DNA from: Spirochaetaceae bacterium
GTDB lineage: Bacteria > Spirochaetota > Spirochaetia > Treponematales > Breznakiellaceae
NCBI GenBank assembly: GCA_031267955.1
Contig: JAIRYB010000143.1
Span: forward strand, 1-18,249
Length of the DNA stretch: 18,249 bases
Direction: 5' to 3'
Of the stretch, positions 13,696-18,249 are shown piece after piece (positions within the stretch are counted from its first letter, which is position 1; every line of letters starts with the position of its first letter). The translations under genes and the position numbers were made by a program. The notes beneath the pieces were generated by a model, which did no database searches, was not told where the DNA came from, and saw only the letters and a program-made list of their open reading frames with translations.

Positions 13696-16600
13696 ATGGT
13701 TCGACGTTCTTTTTTGGCTGTTTTTCTTGCGGCCGGCATTTTTTCCGCATACGCGCAGTTTCCGCCGGATCTCCTCAAAGGGGCCGACGCCGTGAAGGAC
13801 CTTTACGCGCCGCGCCTTCTGGGCGGGGCTTTTTCAACTTCCCAGGGCGGCGCGCCGGCCAGCGCGGTGAATCCCGCGGCGGGGGGCGACGCCCAGCGTA
13901 TTGTCTTTGACGCGGGCTATATCCTGATTCCTACTTTCGGCGGCGAATCAGGGCTGGGCCACGCCGTAAACCTGGGGGCGCTTTTCCCCACAAAATACGC
14001 CGCCATCGGGGGCTCGGTAAATTTCTTCAATAGCCCTTACAATGATTTCCTGCCCGGTATCAATAATATTTTTATCGGGAATCTCAATATCGCCAAGGAG
14101 ATATACCCCGGCCTGAATTTGGGGCTGGGCTTTAACTTCGGCTTTGGGGATGACTGGGCCGTTTCGGGGGATCTGGGTTTCCGCTACAACCTGGGGAAGC
14201 TGGGGAAGCTGGAGAATTTTACCCTGGGGATAGTCTTTAAAAGTTTGGGAAAAAGCACGCTCCCTTCGGCGTTTACGCCGCTCTTCGGCGTGTCCGCCGA
14301 CTTTCTCCATCTGAGAAGCGCCGACGGGAATACCGCGGACCCGCTCAGGCTGTCCGGCGCCCTGGATCTGGGCATCCCTTCGGTAAGCAATCTGGAAGGG
14401 AAAATCGGCCTGTCCCTGGTAATGGCGGAACTTATCTCGCTTTCGGTATCCTGGGGTTTTAACGGGTACGAAAATTTCTGGGGGCCGGAAGATGCCCGCC
14501 GCAGCCCGACTCTGCCGTCAATAGGGATCGGGGTGAACCTGGTTCTTAAATCCGGGGGCAAACGGATCATAGGCGGCCGGCTCCCCTCGGACGGGGATCT
14601 TTCGTTGAACGCGGGGCTCAAGCCCATGTACAGCGGAATTGCGGCGCTGGGGCTGGGGCTTACCTGGAATGTCGGGGCCACGGACAAGACTCCGCCTGCC
14701 GTGACGATAGATTATCCCGAGACCCAGTATATTTCGCCGAACAACGACGGGCTTTCGGATTATCTTGAATTCCCCCTGATAATAACCGATCAGCGCTATG
14801 TAAATGAATGGGCCTTTGAAATTTACAACGAGGGCGGTGAATTGGCGCGCGGCTACCGGAACAAGGAGATGCGCCGCGAGACCCAGGGGTTTAAGAATTT
14901 CTTTGTCGAACTTGCCAGGGTAAAGGCGGCGGTTGAAATTCCCCCGTCCCTGCGCTGGGACGGCATTCTCGATTCCGGGGAACTCGCCCCCGACGGCCTT
15001 TACACGTTTAATATCACCGCCTCTGACGATAACGGTAACAGGGTTACAACCCAGTCTTACGAAGTGATAGTGGACAATACGCCTCCGTCCGTTGAAATCG
15101 AAGAAGCTGCCGAGGCCGATCGTATTTTTTCCCCTGACGGGGACGGGAACAAGGATGTCCTGGTTATCGGCCAGACCGGATCTTTTGAGGACAGGTGGGG
15201 CGCGGCTGTTTACAATATGGCCGGGCAGGCGGTAAAAACTTTTGACATAGGCAGCGCGGAACCCGCTCCGGTTACCTGGGACGGGACCGATGATACCGGG
15301 GCGATTGTGACGGACGGGGTTTACGAGTACCGGATCAGCGCCACCGACCGGGCGCAGAATACCGGGGGGAATTCCCTGGGGAATATTATCGTAAGCACTG
15401 TGCAGCCGTCGGTCGCCCTTTCCATTACCGACGCCTTTTTCTCTCCCAACAGGGACGGCGTAAAAGACGAACTGATCATGAACGCCGCCGTCCCGGTTAA
15501 AGAGGGGATCACCGGCTGGCAGATCACCGTCCAGAATGAAATGGGGGCAACGGTAAGGACAATACCCGATGCCGGCAGCCCTCCCCCCGAACGCTACAAC
15601 TATGACGGCAAGGACGACGCCGGCGCCGTCCTCCCTGAGGGGAATTACCATGCCCGGCTTGAGATACGCTACCGGAACGGCTATGTTTCATCGGCGTTTT
15701 CGCCGGCTTTTACCCTGGATATAACGCCCCCGTCGGCATCGGTTACGGCGTCTTATACGGCCTTCTCCCCGAATAATGACGGGAACCAGGACGAAATAAT
15801 CTTTACCCAGACAGGTTCCGACGAGGTACTCTGGCTGGGCGAATTTGCCCAGGCCGGGGCCGTGTCTTCCGCCCCCCCTGTCAGGACGGTGCGCATGAGC
15901 GGCGTCCCCCTGCCTGTCCTTAGCTGGGACGGCCACAGCGACGCCGGCGCCCTCTCCCGCGACGGCCAGTACAGCTACCGGCTTTCGTCCACCGATCAGG
16001 CGGGCAATACCGGCCGGTCCAACGCCGTCGCCTTTACCCTGAGCACCGCCGATACGCCGGTATTTATCATCACCGATTTCCGGGCGTTCTCGCCCAACGG
16101 CGACGGCAACCGCGATACGATTTCCATTATCCCCCAGCTTCAGGAAAGGGCCGGGGCGGCTTCTTACCGGGTGGAAATCCTTGACGCGGAAAATAACGCC
16201 GTGCGGGTCTTTGACGGTTCCGGCGCGCCTCCCGCCTCGATCAGATGGGACGGCAGAAACAGCGGGAACGCCGCGGCCCCCGACGGGGTCTACTCGGCCC
16301 GGATAGAGATCCGCTATACAGCCGGCAACCGGCCTGTCGCGGTATCCAGGCCTTTTACCCTGGACACGGTGCCTCCGGCCGCGGAACTTTCCACGCCTTA
16401 TACCCTGTTCTCGCCCAACGGCGACGGCATCAGGGAATATGTCCCCATAGCGGTTACTACCGAGGGCGACGACGAATGGCAGGCGGTGATAACGGACAGC
16501 CGGGGCAGCCCGATCCGCACCTGGACCTGGGCCGGAAGCGCCCCGGACCTGCGCTGGGATGGCACCGACGAGGCGGGGAACATTGTCCCGGACGGCGCTT

Positions 16601-17748
16601 ACCGCTTCTCTTTAAGTTCTTCCGACGAGGCGGGGAACAGTTTCCGGCGGGCCATTGACAACATCGTGGTGGATGCCCGCAATCCCCGGATATTCCTGAC
16701 ATCGTCGGGAACGGGCATAGCCCCGAAAGACGGCGCGGACCAGAGCATCAGGTTCGGGACCAGTCTTTCCCTCAATGAGGGGGTCGAATCCTGGAAACTG
16801 GAACTGAAAGATTCCTCGGGCGCCGTGCTCAAGACTTTCCCCGAACGGGGTCAGGCGCAAAACCTGCCGCCGGATTCGATTGTCTGGAACGGCCGCGACG
16901 ATTCGGGCAATCTCCGCGAAGGCCGGTATACGCCGGTACTCACCGTCAGCTACCTTAAAGGCGATGTAGTCAGCGCGCAGTCGGCGCCCGTAATGGTGGA
17001 TGTTACCGGGCCGGTACTGAGTTTCCGGTCCCGGCCGGAATTTTTCAGCCCGGACAACGACGGCGTTGACGACGAGCTGATCATGTTCCTGGGCGCCCAC
17101 GACGTGTCGCCGATCGCCGGCTGGAGTCTGGAAATCAGGGAACCCCAGATGGACGATCCTTCCCGGCCGCCGCAGCTTTTCTACCGTATCGAAGGCCGGG
17201 GTACGCCCGCCGATCAGGTCATCTGGGACGGGTACAGCTTCCGGCGGGAGCTGGTCCAGTCCGCCACGGACTATCCTTTTGTCTTTCACGCGGCGGATAT
17301 CCTGGGCAACGAATCCGTGCTGGAGGGGATTATCGGCGTGGACGTCCTGGTGATCCGCGACGGCGACCGCCTCAAAATACAGGTCCCGTCCATTGTATTC
17401 CGGGCCAACGCCGCGGACTTTAACGGCCTGCCCCAGGCCCAGGTGGATAACAACAACCGCATCCTGCGCCGTATCGCGCAGATACTGAACAAATTCCGGG
17501 ATTACCGGGTCCAGGTCGAGGGCCATGCCAACCCGACAAGCAACCCGGTCCCGCCCGCCGAAGCCGCGGGCGATCAGAGGCTCAGCGAGGAACGCGCCCG
17601 CGCCACGGTGGACTTCCTGGTAGGCTTCGGCGTGAGCCGGGGCAGGCTGAGCGCGACGGGTAGGGGCAGTACCCAGCCCATCATCAGGTTCCAGGACCGC
17701 GACAACTGGTGGAAGAACCGCCGCGTTGAATTTATCCTGATCAAGTAA
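13696..17748 (+). CDS. Giant exported protein: putative outer-membrane barrel, FlgD/Ig-like repeats and OmpA-like C-terminus
   Basis: The 1350-residue protein starts with a signal peptide (about 1-20, cut after SAYA). Residues about 30-330 are Gly- and aromatic-rich with alternating strand-like segments (LNLGLGFNFGFGDDWAVSGD), resembling treponemal UPF0164/PorV-like beta-barrels. About 335-1225 are Ig/FlgD-like repeats of ~105-108 residues; each begins with a (F)SPNGDGxxD motif (residues 347, 479, 583, 691, 799, 906 and 1118, plus a degenerate APKDGAD near 1010) and carries W-D-G-x-D/N...DGxY...D-x-AGN. The Asp-rich motif may bind Ca2+. About 1226-1350 is OmpA-like (VQVEGHANP, LSEERARATVDFL, NRRVEF). 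The likely role is to link outer membrane and peptidoglycan through a long periplasmic rod. It appears monocistronic. Domain assignments for the repeats and OmpA are good; the barrel is less sure. Confidence 0.85.
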   Translation: MVRRSFLAVFLAAGIFSAYAQFPPDLLKGADAVKDLYAPRLLGGAFSTSQGGAPASAVNPAAGGDAQRIVFDAGYILIPTFGGESGLGHAVNLGALFPTKYAAIGGSVNFFNSPYNDFLPGINNIFIGNLNIAKEIYPGLNLGLGFNFGFGDDWAVSGDLGFRYNLGKLGKLENFTLGIVFKSLGKSTLPSAFTPLFGVSADFLHLRSADGNTADPLRLSGALDLGIPSVSNLEGKIGLSLVMAELISLSVSWGFNGYENFWGPEDARRSPTLPSIGIGVNLVLKSGGKRIIGGRLPSDGDLSLNAGLKPMYSGIAALGLGLTWNVGATDKTPPAVTIDYPETQYISPNNDGLSDYLEFPLIITDQRYVNEWAFEIYNEGGELARGYRNKEMRRETQGFKNFFVELARVKAAVEIPPSLRWDGILDSGELAPDGLYTFNITASDDNGNRVTTQSYEVIVDNTPPSVEIEEAAEADRIFSPDGDGNKDVLVIGQTGSFEDRWGAAVYNMAGQAVKTFDIGSAEPAPVTWDGTDDTGAIVTDGVYEYRISATDRAQNTGGNSLGNIIVSTVQPSVALSITDAFFSPNRDGVKDELIMNAAVPVKEGITGWQITVQNEMGATVRTIPDAGSPPPERYNYDGKDDAGAVLPEGNYHARLEIRYRNGYVSSAFSPAFTLDITPPSASVTASYTAFSPNNDGNQDEIIFTQTGSDEVLWLGEFAQAGAVSSAPPVRTVRMSGVPLPVLSWDGHSDAGALSRDGQYSYRLSSTDQAGNTGRSNAVAFTLSTADTPVFIITDFRAFSPNGDGNRDTISIIPQLQERAGAASYRVEILDAENNAVRVFDGSGAPPASIRWDGRNSGNAAAPDGVYSARIEIRYTAGNRPVAVSRPFTLDTVPPAAELSTPYTLFSPNGDGIREYVPIAVTTEGDDEWQAVITDSRGSPIRTWTWAGSAPDLRWDGTDEAGNIVPDGAYRFSLSSSDEAGNSFRRAIDNIVVDARNPRIFLTSSGTGIAPKDGADQSIRFGTSLSLNEGVESWKLELKDSSGAVLKTFPERGQAQNLPPDSIVWNGRDDSGNLREGRYTPVLTVSYLKGDVVSAQSAPVMVDVTGPVLSFRSRPEFFSPDNDGVDDELIMFLGAHDVSPIAGWSLEIREPQMDDPSRPPQLFYRIEGRGTPADQVIWDGYSFRRELVQSATDYPFVFHAADILGNESVLEGIIGVDVLVIRDGDRLKIQVPSIVFRANAADFNGLPQAQVDNNNRILRRIAQILNKFRDYRVQVEGHANPTSNPVPPAEAAGDQRLSEERARATVDFLVGFGVSRGRLSATGRGSTQPIIRFQDRDNWWKNRRVEFILIK
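14734..17076 (+). repeat. In-gene array of eight ~320-bp Ig-repeat coding units
   Basis: The motif codons recur at 14734, 15130, 15442, 15766, 16090, 16411, about 16723 (degenerate) and 17047, giving spacings near 310-325 bases after a longer first unit. Most DNA has diverged, but a 22-base block is identical at 16087 and 16408, and GACGAGGCGGGGAACA recurs at 16567 and 16624. This is typical of old duplications with local homogenisation. Confidence 0.75.
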
Positions 17749-17756
17749 ATAGAGAC

Positions 17757-17801
17757 GGCCGGAAGCAGGAGGAAGCCTCCTGTTTCCGGCCGCTTCGCGG
17801 C
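17757..17801 (+). terminator. 16-bp-stem hairpin after the giant gene, with an overlapping second hairpin
   Basis: GGCCGGAA-G-CAGGAGG (17757-17772) pairs with CCTCCTG-T-TTCCGGCC (17776-17791) around loop AAG, perfect except for one G-U. GCCGC-TTC-GCGGC (17789-17801) overlaps its 3' edge. It starts 9 bases after the stop codon, where a terminator belongs, but no T run follows. It could instead stabilise the mRNA 3' end or be a dispersed repeat. Confidence 0.55.
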
Positions 17802-17989
17802 TCCCTCCGGTTTTCCGCAGGGCTTAAACTTTCCGGCAATCCTCAAAACCGGGACAGGCTCGTCGAATAGTTACGAAAAAACAGTGAAAAAATTTTAACC
17901 GCAAGGCCGAATGAGCCTCCGCGGAGCAAAACCCCGCAGTATTAAACCAGACTTTCGAATAAGCCAAAGGCGTTTTTTCTATTTTATAC
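17802..17989. other. Intergenic region with a further hairpin and a T-rich end
   Basis: No gene is visible. CCGC-A-AGGC (17899-17907) can pair with GCCT-CC-GCGG (17915-17924). Further on GCC-AAA-GGC is followed by a T-rich stretch (17963-17980), a weak terminator-like element in front of the next promoter. Confidence 0.35.
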
Positions 17990-18018
17990 TTGACAGTCGT
18001 AGTAATATGACATATATT
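17990..18018 (+). promoter_or_regulatory. Near-consensus promoter for the small lipoprotein/PadR pair
   Basis: TTGACA (17990-17995, perfect), 17-nt spacer, TATATT (18013-18018, 5 of 6). Transcription would start near 18025, about 50 nt before the small ORF. The -10 box is buried in a palindrome, so repression of this strong promoter is likely. Confidence 0.7.
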
Positions 18019-18029
18019 TATATATATCA
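18008..18029. promoter_or_regulatory. 22-bp imperfect palindrome over the -10 box, candidate PadR operator
   Basis: Nine of eleven positions are complementary about the centre between 18018 and 18019, with outer arms TGA and TCA. Outside it AATATG (18004-18009) and CATATT (18032-18037) form a second, wider inverted pair. PadR-family repressors commonly bind such AT-rich palindromes in their own promoters. The symmetry is seen; the binder is inferred from the downstream gene. Confidence 0.5.
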
Positions 18030-18073
18030 GACATATTAATACAGCAAATGAATACGATTTATAAGGAGAGGAT

Positions 18074-18208
18074 ATGAAGCGGCGGACAAGGATCATTCTG
18101 CGTATAGCAGGTTTTTTGCTCATCCTGGCGGGAAGCTGCGGCGCGCTTGCCCGGGGAAGTTTTTGGGCGGAAAAGGAAAGATCCCTGCCGCTAAGGGAAG
18201 GGGAGTGA
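18074..18208 (+). CDS. Small 44-residue lipoprotein or membrane peptide
   Basis: ATG 18074 is preceded by AAGGAGAGG and ends with TGA at 18206-18208, giving 44 residues. The sequence has four early Arg/Lys residues, a hydrophobic stretch IAGFLLILAG, then S-C at 21-22, which fits a relaxed spirochaete lipobox (L-A-G-S-C), leaving a mature peptide of only 23 residues. A non-lipidated single-pass peptide, or cleavage after GALA, are alternatives. I do not recognise a family. It lies downstream of a strong regulated promoter and its stop is 2 nt from the ATG of the next gene, whose ribosome site (GGGGAG) lies inside its last codons, so the two are co-translated. Function unknown. Confidence 0.6.
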   Translation: MKRRTRIILRIAGFLLILAGSCGALARGSFWAEKERSLPLREGE

Positions 18209-18210
18209 GC

Positions 18211-18249
18211 ATGGAACCAAAATTATCGCCGGATCTGTTACGGGGCCAT
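18211..18249 (+). CDS. Probable PadR-family transcriptional regulator, 3'-truncated by the window edge
   Basis: Only 13 codons are present (MEPKLSPDLLRGH). The start ATG 18211 has GGGGAG about 6 nt upstream. Short PadR regulators often open with a similar LxxDLLRGHTDTIIL segment before the winged helix, so I call it PadR-like; this is from memory of the family and rests on very few residues. The palindrome over the promoter of this pair fits autoregulation by such a protein. Confidence 0.45.
   Translation, partial: MEPKLSPDLLRGH

Noticed and set aside
13560..13778. 72-codon minus-strand frame upstream of the giant gene
   Set aside because: It spans the plus-strand ribosome site and signal peptide codons and has no features of its own.
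14518..15651. 377-codon minus-strand frame (and a 304-codon one at 16612-17526) opposite the giant gene
   Set aside because: Antisense shadows of a strongly supported coding frame with clear repeated motifs.

Overview
The window looks like chromosomal DNA of a GC-rich spirochaete, most likely a Treponema-type organism of the kind found in insect guts. This is inference from gene content and protein style: a Cache-type chemoreceptor, a treponeme-like PstS with a Gly-Gly-Lys-Lys tract after the signal peptide, and a giant outer-membrane/OmpA protein. No single marker proves the taxonomy. Coding regions are G/C-rich at third positions, except the first ~600 bases, which are visibly AT-rich.

Layout. 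(1) 1-520 holds the 3' part of a TetR-type regulator on the + strand, followed by ~470 bases without a convincing gene but with a hairpin and a heptamer repeat. (2) 989-3178 (-) is a methyl-accepting chemotaxis protein, diverging from (3) a tightly packed phosphate operon on + (3664-10023): pstS-pstC-pstA-pstB-phoU-phoB-phoR. Most junctions overlap by 1 or 4 nt, and a Pho-box-like array lies upstream. The operon therefore encodes its own high-affinity phosphate importer, the PhoU signalling link and the two-component system expected to control it. (4) 10116-13254 (-) holds mntP-like, HAD-IIA phosphatase and MATE transporter genes. A well-formed orphan + promoter and an unusual hairpin lie between the last two. 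(5) A tRNA-Cys(GCA) gene with promoter and terminator is at 13375-13446 (+). (6) 13696-17748 (+) encodes a 1350-residue exported protein: putative outer-membrane barrel, about eight FlgD/Ig-like repeats with SPNGDG motifs, and a C-terminal OmpA-like domain. (7) 17749-18249 has a very long hairpin, a near-consensus promoter overlapping a 22-bp imperfect palindrome, a 44-residue small lipoprotein candidate, and the first 13 codons of a probable PadR-family regulator.

The most interesting items are: the PstS whose two sequence halves are in the opposite order to the textbook protein; the direct-repeat Pho box and 17-bp palindrome in front of it; the barrel-Ig-OmpA fusion, which reads as a molecular tether from outer membrane to cell wall; the possible leaderless HAD gene; and the palindrome-controlled micro-lipoprotein/PadR pair at the right edge. 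I see no CRISPR array, transposase or phage gene.
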